From positions 620,001 through 684,000 of the forward strand of contig NZ_FUYY01000002.1 of the NCBI RefSeq assembly GCF_900168045.1: a stretch of 64,000 bases of DNA, written 5' to 3'. The notes under the pieces are model-generated. The model was not told the DNA's origin and made no database searches. It was given only the letters and a program-made list of their open reading frames with translations. Both the position numbers and the translations under genes were made by a program. This document shows positions 26,257-35,271 of the stretch, piece by piece (position 1 is the stretch's first letter; every line of letters starts with the position of its first letter). The stretch comes from Salegentibacter holothuriorum (GTDB lineage Bacteria > Bacteroidota > Bacteroidia > Flavobacteriales > Flavobacteriaceae).

Positions 26257-26740
26257 TGCCTGGGTATTTTTAATTTTTATTGGCGCCTTTGCCTTGATTA
26301 CCTCCTGCGATAAAAAGAGGGTTTATGATGAATATCAACCTATAACTGGAGGTTGGGAAAAAGATTCTACCTTGGTTTTTAAATTGGGAAAGTTAGACTC
26401 GCTAGAAAATTATAATCTGTTTATAAACATTAGGAATAATAAAGATTATAAATACAGAAATCTATTTTTGATTACTGAGATGCGTTTTCCGCAGGGAAAA
26501 GTGATTACCGATACTTTGGAATATGAAATGGCAGCACCAGATGGAAACTGGCTTGGTACAGGTTTTGGTGATGTAAAAGAAAGTAAACTCTGGTATAAAG
26601 AAAATATTAGTTTTACCGAGCCCGGTGAGTATAGAATTGCCATAAAACAGGCAATGCGTAAAAACGACCAGGTGGATGGAATTGAAAATTTAGAAGGAAT
26701 TACCCACGTAGGTTTCAGGATAGAAAAAGACCTGCAATAA
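26249..26740 (+). CDS. gldH: Gliding motility lipoprotein GldH
   Basis: A 163-residue lipoprotein if translation begins at the ATG at 26249, which gives a clean leader and the lipobox ALITSC. The longer frame starting at 26174 lies inside ricT and would bury the leader. GldH is required for gliding and type IX secretion in Flavobacterium johnsoniae. The order ricT-gldH-PBP1A, with an 8-bp overlap and a 12-bp gap, matches the flavobacterial arrangement and supports the call. Confidence 0.88.
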   Translation: MRNAWVFLIFIGAFALITSCDKKRVYDEYQPITGGWEKDSTLVFKLGKLDSLENYNLFINIRNNKDYKYRNLFLITEMRFPQGKVITDTLEYEMAAPDGNWLGTGFGDVKESKLWYKENISFTEPGEYRIAIKQAMRKNDQVDGIENLEGITHVGFRIEKDLQ

Positions 26741-26752
26741 TATATTACATAG

Positions 26753-29065
26753 ATGGCTGGAACAAAAAAGAAGCAGCAAAAGACCAAAACCAGTAAAAGA
26801 CCTTACATTGTTGGATTTTGGACTCTTTTTGGGATTGGATTATTAGCTGTAGTTTTAATTTTTTTAATGGCAGGTTGGGGTGCTTTTGGCAAGATGCCCG
26901 ATTTTGAAGAGCTTGAAAACCCTGAAACTAATCTCGCTACCGAAATTTTCTCTTCAGATGGGGAAACTCTGGGAAAATACTATAGCGAAAACCGTACGCC
27001 TATAAAATATGACGATCTTCCAGACCACCTGGTTGAAGCTCTTGTTGCTACTGAAGATGAACGTTTTTATAAACACGCCGGGATAGATGCTAAAGGGTTC
27101 ATACGTGCAGCTGTTTTTCTAGGTCAACGGGGCGGTGCTAGTACTATTACTCAGCAATTGGCCAAGCTTTTATTTACTGAAGACGTAGCGCGAGGATTTG
27201 TACCTAGAGTGTTTCAAAAAGTAAAAGAATGGATTATTGCCGCCAGGCTAGAGCGGCAGTATACCAAAGAGGAGATTATCACCATGTATTTTAATAAAAT
27301 TGGGTTTGTATACCAGGCAGTGGGAATTCGATCTGTATCTAAAATTTATTTTGGAAAAGAAGCCAAAAATCTTAAAGTTGAAGAGGCTGCTGCAATAGTT
27401 GGAATGCTTAAAAATCCGTCTTATTATAATCCTATAAAGAGAAAAGAGCTGGTAAAACAGCGTCGGAACCAGGTTTTTGTTCAAATGTATAAAAACGGAT
27501 ATCTCTCTGAGCAGGAAAAGAACTCCCTTCAAAAATCACCTTTAAACCTTGACTTCTCTCCTGAAGGGCACGATGAAGGAATGGCGACTTATTTTCGTGT
27601 ATACCTACAAGGATTTATGAAAGACTGGATAGAAAAAAATCCAAAACCTGATGGTACTGAATATAGCCTTTACCGCGATGGATTAAAAATCTATACCAGC
27701 ATAGATTCCAAGATGCAACAGTATGCTGAAACTGCAGTAGAAAAGCATATTTCACATCTTCAAAAGGAATTTGATAGGAAAAATGAAAGAAATAAAACCG
27801 CACCGTTTCGGGATTTAGACCAGGAGCAGATTAATAATATTGTAAAGAGTGCTATGCGGCGCTCTGTAAGATGGCGAGAAATGGAAGGTCAGGGAAAATC
27901 TGAAGAAAATATTCTGGCCTCCTTCGATAAAGAAACTAACATGCGTGTTTTTTCCTGGGATGGTATTAAGGACACTATTATGACGCCTAAGGATTCTATA
28001 TTCTATTATAAAGGATTTTTGCAGGCAGGTTTAATGTCTATGACGCCACAAACAGGAGAAGTGAAAGCCTGGGTTGGGGGAACTAACTTTAAGCATTTTA
28101 AATACGATCACGTAAAACAAGGGAAACGCCAGGTAGGTTCTACCTTCAAGCCATTTGTCTATGCTACGGCAATAGATCAATTAAAGCTTTCTCCATGCGA
28201 TATGATGCCTAAGAACAGGTTTACTATTGAAGCCGGTAAATACGGAAATGTTAAAGATTGGTCTCCAGCAAATGCGAACGGAGAATACGACGGGATGATT
28301 AGTTTAAAAAATGCGCTCGCGCAATCTGTGAATACCGTAACAGCCAGGCTAATTGATAAAACAGGTCCGGGGCCGGTTCTTGATTTGGTTAAGAAATTGG
28401 GTGTGGATACTGAAAACTTTTCCAACGGACCGGCAATTGCTTTGGGTACCGAGGATATGAGCCTTTTTGAAATGGTTTCGGCTTATAGCACTTTCGTAAA
28501 TGAAGGGGTTTATGTGAAACCAGTAATTGTAAACCGAATTGAAGATAAAAACGGAACGGTACTTTATCAACACGTTCCTGAAACCCGGGATGTACTTAAT
28601 AAAGAAGCGGCTTATGTAACGGTAAATATCTTAGAAGGCGTAACCCAATATGGTTCCGGAGTTCGTTTACGTGGGACCTACGCTAAAGAATTTGATCACT
28701 ACAAAAGAGGGGTAACAGGTTATCCTTATGATTTTAAGAATCCTATAGCAGGTAAGACCGGGACTACACAAAACCAAAGTGATGGCTGGTTTATGGGCAT
28801 GGTTCCTAATCTTGTAACCGGCGTTTGGGTTGGTGCTGAAGATCGTGCCGTTCATTTCCCTGGTCTAACCTATGGGCAGGGAGCCACTATGGCGCTACCA
28901 ATTTGGGGAATGTATATGAAAGACCTTTATGCAGATGAAGAACTTGATGTGTCAAAAGGTGATTTTCCAAAACCCGATAATCTGTCTATTCAAATAGATT
29001 GTGATGAGTATAATCAGGAAAATCAATCTGAAACCGACAGTATTCCAGATGAACTTGATTTTTAA
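26753..29065 (+). CDS. mrcA: Class A penicillin-binding protein (PBP1A type)
   Basis: A bifunctional peptidoglycan glycosyltransferase and DD-transpeptidase, 770 residues. There is one transmembrane helix (about 22-43). The GT51 domain has the catalytic glutamate E101 in EDERFYKHAGID and the GASTITQQLAKLL block. The transpeptidase domain has the active serine S463 in GSTFKPF, the SVN motif and KTGTT near residue 665. It is the last gene of the ricT-gldH unit. Confidence 0.96.
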   Translation: MAGTKKKQQKTKTSKRPYIVGFWTLFGIGLLAVVLIFLMAGWGAFGKMPDFEELENPETNLATEIFSSDGETLGKYYSENRTPIKYDDLPDHLVEALVATEDERFYKHAGIDAKGFIRAAVFLGQRGGASTITQQLAKLLFTEDVARGFVPRVFQKVKEWIIAARLERQYTKEEIITMYFNKIGFVYQAVGIRSVSKIYFGKEAKNLKVEEAAAIVGMLKNPSYYNPIKRKELVKQRRNQVFVQMYKNGYLSEQEKNSLQKSPLNLDFSPEGHDEGMATYFRVYLQGFMKDWIEKNPKPDGTEYSLYRDGLKIYTSIDSKMQQYAETAVEKHISHLQKEFDRKNERNKTAPFRDLDQEQINNIVKSAMRRSVRWREMEGQGKSEENILASFDKETNMRVFSWDGIKDTIMTPKDSIFYYKGFLQAGLMSMTPQTGEVKAWVGGTNFKHFKYDHVKQGKRQVGSTFKPFVYATAIDQLKLSPCDMMPKNRFTIEAGKYGNVKDWSPANANGEYDGMISLKNALAQSVNTVTARLIDKTGPGPVLDLVKKLGVDTENFSNGPAIALGTEDMSLFEMVSAYSTFVNEGVYVKPVIVNRIEDKNGTVLYQHVPETRDVLNKEAAYVTVNILEGVTQYGSGVRLRGTYAKEFDHYKRGVTGYPYDFKNPIAGKTGTTQNQSDGWFMGMVPNLVTGVWVGAEDRAVHFPGLTYGQGATMALPIWGMYMKDLYADEELDVSKGDFPKPDNLSIQIDCDEYNQENQSETDSIPDELDF

Positions 29066-29102
29066 GCCCTCTAAAAGGGTTTAATACCTCCTGACTTATC
29101 TA

Positions 29103-29145
29103 GTATTTTTCGATTCATACCTCGTGGCCCTGTCCCGGGGTTTTT
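29103..29145 (+). repeat. Dispersed structured element, partial copy C
   Basis: It aligns with the second half of copy B. The 19-nt hairpin with bulged T is at 29121-29139 (CTCGTGGCCCTGTCCCGGG); the leading TCGATAATCGA part is missing. It overlaps the following small hairpin. Confidence 0.55.
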
Positions 29146-29161
29146 GATTATTTATCAAAAA
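29141..29161. terminator. A/T-rich hairpin behind PBP1A
   Basis: TTTTTGAT (29141-29148) and ATCAAAAA (29154-29161) pair perfectly around a 5-nt loop. Together with the GC-rich hairpin just before it and the T run, it may terminate the ricT-gldH-PBP1A transcript. Confidence 0.4.
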
Positions 29162-29255
29162 TTCAGTCATATTTTTCAGGAAAATATAATCTACAAGCCT
29201 AAAAGCATTGTAACAGCATTTTTATTTTCGTATTTTTCGGTAAAATTAAATACCG

Positions 29256-29957
29256 ATGATTAAAAAAACTGTAGCAAATGTAAAAGATGCTTTGCAGGGC
29301 GTAGAAGATGGTATGACGTTTATGCTGGGAGGTTTTGGCCTTAGCGGTATTCCAGAAAATGCCATTTCAGAATTAGTACGTCTTAATGTAAAAAATCTTA
29401 CTTGTATTTCTAATAATGCAGGGGTAGATGACTTTGGCCTCGGACTTTTACTTCAAAAGAAACAAATAGATAAAATGGTTTCGTCCTATGTGGGAGAAAA
29501 CGACGAGTTTGAGCGCCAAATGCTTAGCGAAGAACTGGAAGTAGAGCTTATTCCACAAGGTACACTGGCTGCACGCTGCCAGGCTGCCCAACAAGGATAT
29601 CCTGCAATGTACACGCCTGCCGGCTATGGGACCGAAGTTTCCCAGTTCAAGGAAACCCGGGAGTTTGATGGAAAAATGTATGTTTTGGAAAAAGCTTTTA
29701 AAGCCGATTTTGCATTTGTAAAAGCCTGGAAAGGCGATAAAGCCGGAAATCTTATTTTTAAAGGAACTGCCCGGAACTTTAATCCGCTAATGTGTGGTGC
29801 CGCTAAAGTGACTGTTGTTGAGGTTGAAGAGTTGGTAGAGCCGGGGGAACTTGATCCAAACCAGATTCATATTCCAGGGATTTTTGTGCAACGTATTTTT
29901 GAAGGAAAAAACTACGAAAAACGAATAGAAAAGAGAACGGTTAGAAAAGTGAGTTAA
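29256..29957 (+). CDS. scoA: CoA transferase subunit A (succinyl-CoA:3-ketoacid type)
   Basis: Transfers CoA between succinyl-CoA and a 3-oxoacid such as acetoacetate. At 233 residues it has the subunit A signature [10 protein letters not shown] near residue 26 and the [16 protein letters not shown]-terminal region. Its partner, subunit B, lies 579 bp downstream rather than adjacent, because a four-helix-bundle gene intervenes. The substrate could also be butyrate/acetoacetate (AtoD-like). Confidence 0.93.
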   Translation: MIKKTVANVKDALQGVEDGMTFMLGGFGLSGIPENAISELVRLNVKNLTCISNNAGVDDFGLGLLLQKKQIDKMVSSYVGENDEFERQMLSEELEVELIPQGTLAARCQAAQQGYPAMYTPAGYGTEVSQFKETREFDGKMYVLEKAFKADFAFVKAWKGDKAGNLIFKGTARNFNPLMCGAAKVTVVEVEELVEPGELDPNQIHIPGIFVQRIFEGKNYEKRIEKRTVRKVS

Positions 29958-30017
29958 AAGTTAAGGGTTAAAAGTGACCATTGAAAAAACAACCAATTTA
30001 CGAATGACTGATAAATG

Positions 30018-30053
30018 ATGATTTGAAGGTTTGAAAATGTGATAATTTGAAGA
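30018..30053 (+). repeat. Left inverted-repeat flank of the four-helix-bundle gene
   Basis: The motif TTTGAAAATGTGATAATTTG and neighbours form imperfect inverted repeats with the sequence at 30494-30535 (TTTTCAAATCAGCAAATAATC and TCAAATTTTCAAATTG). Both flanks together enclose the inserted gene. Confidence 0.45.
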
Positions 30054-30071
30054 TGATTTATTGATTAAACG

Positions 30072-30102
30072 TTTTTACAAAATTGCCATAGCTTTGTAAA
30101 AA
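30072..30102. repeat. 10-bp hairpin enclosing a promoter box
   Basis: TTTTTACAAA (30072-30081) and TTTGTAAAAA (30093-30102) are perfect inverted repeats with an 11-nt loop. The right arm overlaps the -7 box at 30089-30096. It could end scoA transcription or be part of the inserted unit. Confidence 0.55.
30089..30096 (+). promoter_or_regulatory. -7 box of the four-helix-bundle gene
   Basis: TAGCTTTG is a perfect TAnnTTTG, 41 nt before the ATG at 30137. It gives the inserted gene, and possibly scoB, its own promoter. Confidence 0.5.
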
Positions 30103-30136
30103 TCGAAGGTTAAATGAATTAATTACACTTTGTGTT

Positions 30137-30490
30137 ATGAGGGATGATAAAGATAATATTATAGTAAGCAAAACTTTTGATTTTGCACTCAAGATTATCG
30201 ATTATTCGGAAAAATTGAGATCAAATCATAAATACGAAATGTGTTCTCAACTTGTTAAAAGTGGTACCTCAATTGGAGCAAATGTTTGGGAAGCCCAAAA
30301 CGCTGAAAGCAATGCTGATTTTATTCATAAGTTTAAAATATCAGCTAAAGAAGCTGATGAAACTAATTATTGGCTAAAACTTTGTAAAGCATCAAAACAT
30401 CTTCCAAATCCAGATGAAGAACTTTTTTCAGAATTAGCCTCTATTATAAGGATATCTTCAAAGATTATAAGTTCATCTAAAAAGCGATAA
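30137..30490 (+). CDS. Four-helix-bundle protein (23S rRNA intervening-sequence / S23 family)
   Basis: A 117-residue all-helical protein with the family pattern FDFALKIIDYSEKL, QLVKSGTSIGANVWEAQNA and FIHKFKISAKEADETNYWLKL. Relatives are encoded within 23S rRNA intervening sequences and, very often in Bacteroidetes, as single genes scattered between core genes. The molecular function is not established. Here it sits between scoA and scoB, flanked by imperfect inverted repeats and with its own promoter box, so insertion into an existing operon is likely. Confidence 0.88.
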   Translation: MRDDKDNIIVSKTFDFALKIIDYSEKLRSNHKYEMCSQLVKSGTSIGANVWEAQNAESNADFIHKFKISAKEADETNYWLKLCKASKHLPNPDEELFSELASIIRISSKIISSSKKR

Positions 30491-30493
30491 TCA

Positions 30494-30535
30494 GAATTTT
30501 CAAATCAGCAAATAATCAAATTTTCAAATTGAATT
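30494..30535 (+). repeat. Right inverted-repeat flank of the four-helix-bundle gene
   Basis: TTTTCAAAT and TCAAATTTTCAAATTG mirror the TTTGAAAA/ATTTGAA motifs at 30018-30053. The segment ends directly at the scoB start codon, so any scoB ribosome-binding signal now lies in this repeat. Confidence 0.45.
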
Positions 30536-31189
30536 ATGTTAGACAAAGAAGGAATAGCAAAACGTATAGCGAAAGAGGTGAAAAATGGGTATTATGTGAA
30601 TTTAGGAATAGGGATTCCTACTCTTGTAGCCAATTTTGTTCGCGATGATATAGAAGTAGAATTTCAGAGTGAAAATGGAATCCTGGGAATGGGACCTTTT
30701 CCATTGGAAGGAGAAGAAGATGCCGATTTGATTAATGCGGGAAAACAAACTATAACTGCACTTCCCGGTGCGAGTTTCTTTGATTCTGCAATGAGCTTCG
30801 GGATGATTCGCGGTCAGCACGTAGATCTTACTATTTTAGGAGCTATGGAAGTTGCCGAAAATGGCGATATCGCCAACTGGAAAATTCCGGGGAAAATGGT
30901 AAAAGGTATGGGTGGTGCCATGGATCTTGTGGCTAGTGCCGAAAATATTATCGTAGCCATGATGCATACCAACAAAGCAGGCGACTCTAAATTACTCAAA
31001 AAATGTTCATTGCCTTTAACCGGCGTTGCTTGCGTGACTAAAATTGTGACTAACCTTGCGGTTATTGAGGTGACTAAAGATGGTTTTAAACTGCTAGAAA
31101 GAGCTCCTGGAGTTAGTGTGGAAGAAATTAAAGAAGCTACGGAAGGAAAGTTGCTTATAGAAGGTGATATTCCTGAAATGCAATTATAA
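30536..31189 (+). CDS. scoB: CoA transferase subunit B (succinyl-CoA:3-ketoacid type)
   Basis: The 217-residue partner of the subunit encoded at 29256. It carries the catalytic glutamate in the SENGILGMGP motif, where the covalent glutamyl-CoA intermediate forms, and the GGAMDLV block. It is followed by a hairpin shared with the convergent gene at 31243. Confidence 0.94.
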   Translation: MLDKEGIAKRIAKEVKNGYYVNLGIGIPTLVANFVRDDIEVEFQSENGILGMGPFPLEGEEDADLINAGKQTITALPGASFFDSAMSFGMIRGQHVDLTILGAMEVAENGDIANWKIPGKMVKGMGGAMDLVASAENIIVAMMHTNKAGDSKLLKKCSLPLTGVACVTKIVTNLAVIEVTKDGFKLLERAPGVSVEEIKEATEGKLLIEGDIPEMQL

Positions 31190-31194
31190 AAATA

Positions 31195-31230
31195 ACTGTT
31201 TTGGAAAGTTTTTTAACCTTCCAAAACAGT
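31195..31230. terminator. Bidirectional terminator between scoB and the convergent gene
   Basis: The 12-bp perfect stem ACTGTTTTGGAA (31195-31206) / TTCCAAAACAGT (31219-31230) lies between convergent genes. Read on the minus strand it is followed by TTATTTTTAT; the plus-strand T tract is weak. Confidence 0.65.
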
Positions 31231-31242
31231 CTTTAGGGTTTT

Positions 31243-31608
31243 CTATGCATCTAAAAATGAGGTGGAAGTCTCTTTAATATTTACAAGAAAGTCTATGGCT
31301 TCATCTCTTGCAATTATTTCTCCCCGCGAATTAGCCTGGGAAAAATATTTATACCAACCAACACTTTCTAAATTCTCTTCCAGCATTTTTACTTCCTCCT
31401 TAGAAGGCATTTGCCAAACCGTGATATATCTATAATCACTGCGGTAAGGAGTATGTTCATCGTTTCTGGCCCATCCCATATTTTCTACTCCACGGGATTT
31501 CATTTCTTTAATTCTTTCTTCCATATTTGTGAATACCCTGCGGCGTTCTTCAATAGTAAGTTTTAACCATCTGCGGGTAACGTTCCACATTTCAATATAC
31601 AAATACAT
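31243..31608 (-). CDS. Small conserved hypothetical protein (DUF6616-like)
   Basis: A 121-residue soluble protein beginning MYLYIEMWNVTRRWLKLT, with alternating strands and helices like a ferredoxin-like (NIPSNAP/EthD-style) alpha+beta fold. I associate the N-terminal pattern with DUF6616, but from memory only. It stands alone behind the shared terminator. Function unknown. Confidence 0.65.
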   Translation of the reverse strand: MYLYIEMWNVTRRWLKLTIEERRRVFTNMEERIKEMKSRGVENMGWARNDEHTPYRSDYRYITVWQMPSKEEVKMLEENLESVGWYKYFSQANSRGEIIARDEAIDFLVNIKETSTSFLDA

Positions 31609-31719
31609 ATCTTAAGGTTTTATTGGTTACACTTAAAGTTAGCAAATATTTGACGGATAATCCTTTAGAATAGATTAAAATTCCACAGGATATGATAGCG
31701 CTCATACCGGTAATTTTTT

Positions 31720-32436
31720 CTATTGTACACTAACAACTTCTGAAGCTTCCAATAGTTTTTCCTGGCGTAGTTTTAAAATAACCTGCGCAATGGCAAGTAC
31801 ATCTTTTTCGCAGTAATTAACAATACGCGCAATATCTTTATCATTGTAAAAAACATTTCTTACATCACTACCTGAAATATCATCTTTTGGAGATGGAATT
31901 TTTAAAACATTAGTTAATAACTTTAAAGAAGTAAAATGCTTATAATCTCCAAATTTCCAGAGTTCCAAAGTATCCAGGTGTGGCACTTCCCAGGGCTTTT
32001 TTCCAAATAGATTAAGTTTTAGGGGTAGTGGAAGATTATGAATTAGCATTCTACGAGCAATAAATGGAAAATCGAATTCTTTTCCATTATGTGCACAAAG
32101 TAAATGCTGAGGCTTTGAAAAATGCTCTTTTAATAATTCAGAAAACTGCTGAAGTAAGGTTCTTTCTTCATCTTTAAAAGTGGTAAGTCTAAAAGTTCTA
32201 TCACCGTTTTTAAAATTGAAAAAACCTACCGAGATACAAACAATTTTACCAAATTCTGCCCAAATTCCTGCGCGGTTATAAAACTGCTCTGCATTAAAAT
32301 CGTCTTTACGCTGATATTGGGTTTTTGCTTCCCAGAGCGACTTTTTTTCTTCATCGAGATTGTTAAAATCTTCAAATTCGGGAACCGTTTCAATATCGAG
32401 AAAAAGAATATGTTCCAGCTTAATTGTTTGCAGCAT
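31720..32436 (-). CDS. 3'-5' exonuclease, PolB-related DEDD family
   Basis: A 238-residue ribonuclease H-like nuclease. Motif I is FLDIETVPEF, motif II is in LLCAHNGKEFDFPFIARR and motif III includes NYCEKDVLAIAQV; these give the DEDD metal-binding set. It matches the predicted exonuclease family related to DNA polymerase B exonuclease domains. The substrate is unknown; DNA repair is plausible because ogt lies two genes upstream in the same run. It overlaps the upstream hydrolase by 17 bp. Confidence 0.85.
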   Translation of the reverse strand: MLQTIKLEHILFLDIETVPEFEDFNNLDEEKKSLWEAKTQYQRKDDFNAEQFYNRAGIWAEFGKIVCISVGFFNFKNGDRTFRLTTFKDEERTLLQQFSELLKEHFSKPQHLLCAHNGKEFDFPFIARRMLIHNLPLPLKLNLFGKKPWEVPHLDTLELWKFGDYKHFTSLKLLTNVLKIPSPKDDISGSDVRNVFYNDKDIARIVNYCEKDVLAIAQVILKLRQEKLLEASEVVSVQ

Positions 32437-33574
32437 CGTTTAGCATTTTATAAGTCTCATCAATATACTTATAGAAATCTGGCGCGTGCTCTTCGTTTTC
32501 TTCTTTTTTAATCAGGTTTTCCCCCAATCTTACAATAATTAGATCGTCTTTGGGAATAACAATAACATACTGCCCATGAATGCCCCGCATATAGAAAATA
32601 TCTTTATTGTTGTAATCGCTAAGCCAAAAACCATAGCCATACTGCGGACTATCCTCAAAACGGGGTTCAGTAGATTGCTTAACAAATTCAGGGTTTAGAA
32701 GCTGTTGGCCATTCCATTTTCCTTCATTTTTATAAAGTTTTCCGAACCTGGCAAAATCCCGGGCATTAGAGGCTATACAACAATAAGCTTTCTCCATCCC
32801 GCTTTCTTCGCTATCTAATTGCCAAAGCGCATCGTGTTGCATATTCATTGGTTTCCATAAATTCTCACTTAAATATGCTGAAAGATTCTCTCCGGTGGCT
32901 TTTTCTATAACCATACCAAGGAGAATAGTGTTCCCGCTAAGATATTTAAAGCTTTCTCCGGGAGTTTCAGTTACTTCCAGGCGTAATACTAATTCGCGAA
33001 TATTTTCATCAAAATAAGCCCTTGCAGTCATCCCGAAGGGATTGTAATAATTCTCATTCCAGTTTAGGCCAGAAGACATGGAAGCCAGATCTCCTACTTT
33101 TAACTCTGAATTGAACTGAGGGAAAAAATCGGAAACCGGTTGCTCTAAACTTTTAATATACCCATCTTTAATAGCGCTGCCTAGTAGTGTAGAAACAATA
33201 CTTTTGGCCATAGAAAATGAATTTGTTTTAGAATCTGGACCATATTCCTGGTAATATTTCTCAAACCAAATACTATCGTTTTTTATAATTAAAAATGCAG
33301 CAGTTTCCAGCTCTTCGTTTAAATTGGCTAGATCTTGAGTTGATGAAACAGAGTTATAATTTGAATGTTCTGACCATTTATTGGTTTCGGTTCCTGCTTC
33401 AATCAACCTGTTTTCAAAATGCGGATAATCATCTATAAAGGCTGTGTTGTGACCCTGAAAATAAGTAGCCTGAATTCCGCGGAAAATATAACCGAAATCG
33501 AAAATAATTAGAATAATAATGGCGATAGAAAGTGCGAGTATTACCGAGCCAATAATTTTTAAAAATCTAATCAT
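32420..33574 (-). CDS. Serine hydrolase (class C beta-lactamase-like)
   Basis: A 384-residue protein with an N-terminal membrane anchor (about 7-30) and a beta-lactamase/6-aminohexanoate hydrolase-like domain. The nucleophile motif SxxK is SMAKS, the tyrosine block is FKYLSGNT, and the HxG motif is GIHGQYV. Many such proteins are peptidases or esterases, not resistance enzymes, and the substrate cannot be read here. It lies 12 bp behind ogt and overlaps the exonuclease gene. Confidence 0.86.
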   Translation of the reverse strand: MIRFLKIIGSVILALSIAIIILIIFDFGYIFRGIQATYFQGHNTAFIDDYPHFENRLIEAGTETNKWSEHSNYNSVSSTQDLANLNEELETAAFLIIKNDSIWFEKYYQEYGPDSKTNSFSMAKSIVSTLLGSAIKDGYIKSLEQPVSDFFPQFNSELKVGDLASMSSGLNWNENYYNPFGMTARAYFDENIRELVLRLEVTETPGESFKYLSGNTILLGMVIEKATGENLSAYLSENLWKPMNMQHDALWQLDSEESGMEKAYCCIASNARDFARFGKLYKNEGKWNGQQLLNPEFVKQSTEPRFEDSPQYGYGFWLSDYNNKDIFYMRGIHGQYVIVIPKDDLIIVRLGENLIKKEENEEHAPDFYKYIDETYKMLNDAANN

Positions 33575-33586
33575 AGGATTTAGGTT

Positions 33587-34078
33587 TTAGAACATTGAAA
33601 GTTGCGTTGTATTCTTTTCGTGGTTTAAAAGCCATTGTTTACGGGCTAACCCACCCGCATAACCGGTTAAAGAACCGTCGCTGCCAATTATGCGATGGCA
33701 GGGAATAACCACCCAAAGCGGGTTTTTCCCGTTTGCAGAAGCTACCGCACGTATCGCTTTTTCATCACCTAATTTTTTGGAAAGTTCAAGGTAGCTACAG
33801 GTTTTTCCGAAAGGAATTTGGTTAAGTGCCTTCCAAACTTTTTGCTGAAATTCAGTTCCGTCTGGGTTTAATTTTAAACTGAATTCCTTTAGTTCTCCAT
33901 TAAAATAATCGTTTAACTGCTGAAAAGCCAACCGAAGAAAATCTGGAATTTCTGTTGAAGTTGGAATTTTCTCATCCAGGATCTGAATGCTTGAAATTCC
34001 CTCTTCATCTCCACTAATTCTGGCTGTTCCCAGTGGAGTTTTCAGAAATATCTGGTTTAGTTTCTTCGTTTTCTTCAT
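33587..34078 (-). CDS. ogt: Methylated-DNA--protein-cysteine methyltransferase
   Basis: Removes alkyl groups from O6-alkylguanine in a one-time transfer to its own cysteine. The 163-residue protein has the active-site motif IPCHRIIG, the GTEFQQKVWKAL helix and the RAVASANGKNP recognition loop. The ATG at 34078 gives an N-terminus MKKTKKLNQIFLKTPLG and overlaps the 3' end of the CNNM gene by 65 nt in another frame. A TTG at 34060 would shorten the overlap to 47 nt. Confidence 0.94.
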   Translation of the reverse strand: MKKTKKLNQIFLKTPLGTARISGDEEGISSIQILDEKIPTSTEIPDFLRLAFQQLNDYFNGELKEFSLKLNPDGTEFQQKVWKALNQIPFGKTCSYLELSKKLGDEKAIRAVASANGKNPLWVVIPCHRIIGSDGSLTGYAGGLARKQWLLNHEKNTTQLSMF

Positions 34079-35141
34079 TGTCTTTCCTTTGAATTAATCC
34101 AAGGCGTTTTGCTCTTTTTTCCCAGTTCTGCCGAGCAAGCATTTGCATATCTTCAATACTATCGCTTTCGTCCATAATTTCAAGCCCCAGCAGAGTTTCA
34201 ATAATATCTTCCATGGTAACGAGACCAACCGTATTTCCAAATTCATCTACAATCATGGAAATATGTCCTCTTTTTTGTACAAAATTCTCAAAGAGTTCGG
34301 GGATTGGAGTGTCTTCTGCACTCATAAAAATCTCTCTTTTTAAAGAGCTTAAAGGTTCTGGGCCCCTATCATCTATCATTTCTTCAAGGACATCATCTTT
34401 TAATATAAAACCGGTAACATTGTTGGTTTGTTTTTTATAAACGGGAATCCTGGAAAACTTCAGGTTTTTATGAGTTCGGTGGAATTCTTCTATGCTGGTA
34501 TCTTCATTTTCAATAATCGCTACTGAATATGGTGTCATCACATCTTTTGCTTTAACCGATTTAAATACCAGCAGGTTTTTAATTACCGTGGTTTCGCTTT
34601 CGTCAAAAACACCTTCCTCTTCGGCAGCATCGGTAATTGCTGCGAATTCTTCGCGATTCATAGAAGAAACATGAGCCGATTTCCCTATGAGCTTGGTGGT
34701 GAGCATCATAAGCCAAAGTATGCCGGTATACTTCAGCGGGAAAATCATTATTTTTAGCGTTTTGGCTGTAAAATTTCCTAAAGATTGCCAGTAGGTTGCA
34801 CCTATGGTTTTAGGGATTATTTCAGAAAGAATAAGAATAGCCATAGTCATAATTGCAGATACTATTCCAACTGCATTGCCCCCATCACCATAGATTTTCT
34901 CGGCTTGCACGCCAACCAGGATGGCGCCAACAGTATGGGCAACAGTATTTACGGTTAATATTGCAATTAACGGCTTGTCTATATCTTGTTTGAAATTTGC
35001 CAGGGTATTGGCGTATGCTTTTCCTTCTTTATTTTTTATTTTTATATAAGAAGGGGTTACACTCAATAAAGCTGCTTCCAGGATAGAACACATAAAAGAA
35101 AAGAAGATGGAAAGAACAGCAAATAAAATTAGTAATCCCAT
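34014..35141 (-). CDS. CNNM/DUF21 and CBS-domain membrane protein
   Basis: A 375-residue protein with a DUF21/CNNM membrane domain (about 1-150, with ILEAALLSVTPSYI and ILSEIIPKTIGA) and a CBS pair (about 195-320, including MTPYSVAIIENED and GLVTMEDIIETLLG). The CorC_HlyC C-terminal domain is absent; the tail is short and charged. CNNM proteins are implicated in Mg2+/Co2+ export or homeostasis. I did not name it gldE because gliding GldE carries the CorC domain. Confidence 0.86.
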   Translation of the reverse strand: MGLLILFAVLSIFFSFMCSILEAALLSVTPSYIKIKNKEGKAYANTLANFKQDIDKPLIAILTVNTVAHTVGAILVGVQAEKIYGDGGNAVGIVSAIMTMAILILSEIIPKTIGATYWQSLGNFTAKTLKIMIFPLKYTGILWLMMLTTKLIGKSAHVSSMNREEFAAITDAAEEEGVFDESETTVIKNLLVFKSVKAKDVMTPYSVAIIENEDTSIEEFHRTHKNLKFSRIPVYKKQTNNVTGFILKDDVLEEMIDDRGPEPLSSLKREIFMSAEDTPIPELFENFVQKRGHISMIVDEFGNTVGLVTMEDIIETLLGLEIMDESDSIEDMQMLARQNWEKRAKRLGLIQRKDNEENEETKPDISENSTGNSQN

Positions 35142-35212
35142 ATTGGTTTTAGGCTTGTTTGAAATACTAATTTAAAGATAATTCCTCAAACCCATACAAA
35201 GAAATGATAAAA

Positions 35213-35247
35213 CATAAAAAAGAGCCCCGATAGTTTAAAATCGGGGC
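35213..35247 (-). terminator. Terminator of the gene at 35272
   Basis: The stem GCCCCGAT (35224-35231) / ATCGGGGC (35240-35247) has an 8-nt loop. On the minus strand it is followed by CTCTTTTTTATG. It separates the orphan gene from the CNNM gene. Confidence 0.8.
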
Positions 35248-35271
35248 AAAATAAGAGTTGTTTAGTGGGTT

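Noticed and set aside
32420-33574. Calling the class C-like hydrolase a beta-lactamase resistance gene.
   Set aside because: It is membrane-anchored with generic serine hydrolase motifs; most such family members are not resistance enzymes.
34014-35141. Naming the CNNM/CBS protein GldE.
   Set aside because: It lacks the CorC_HlyC domain of GldE and is not near gldD-type neighbours.
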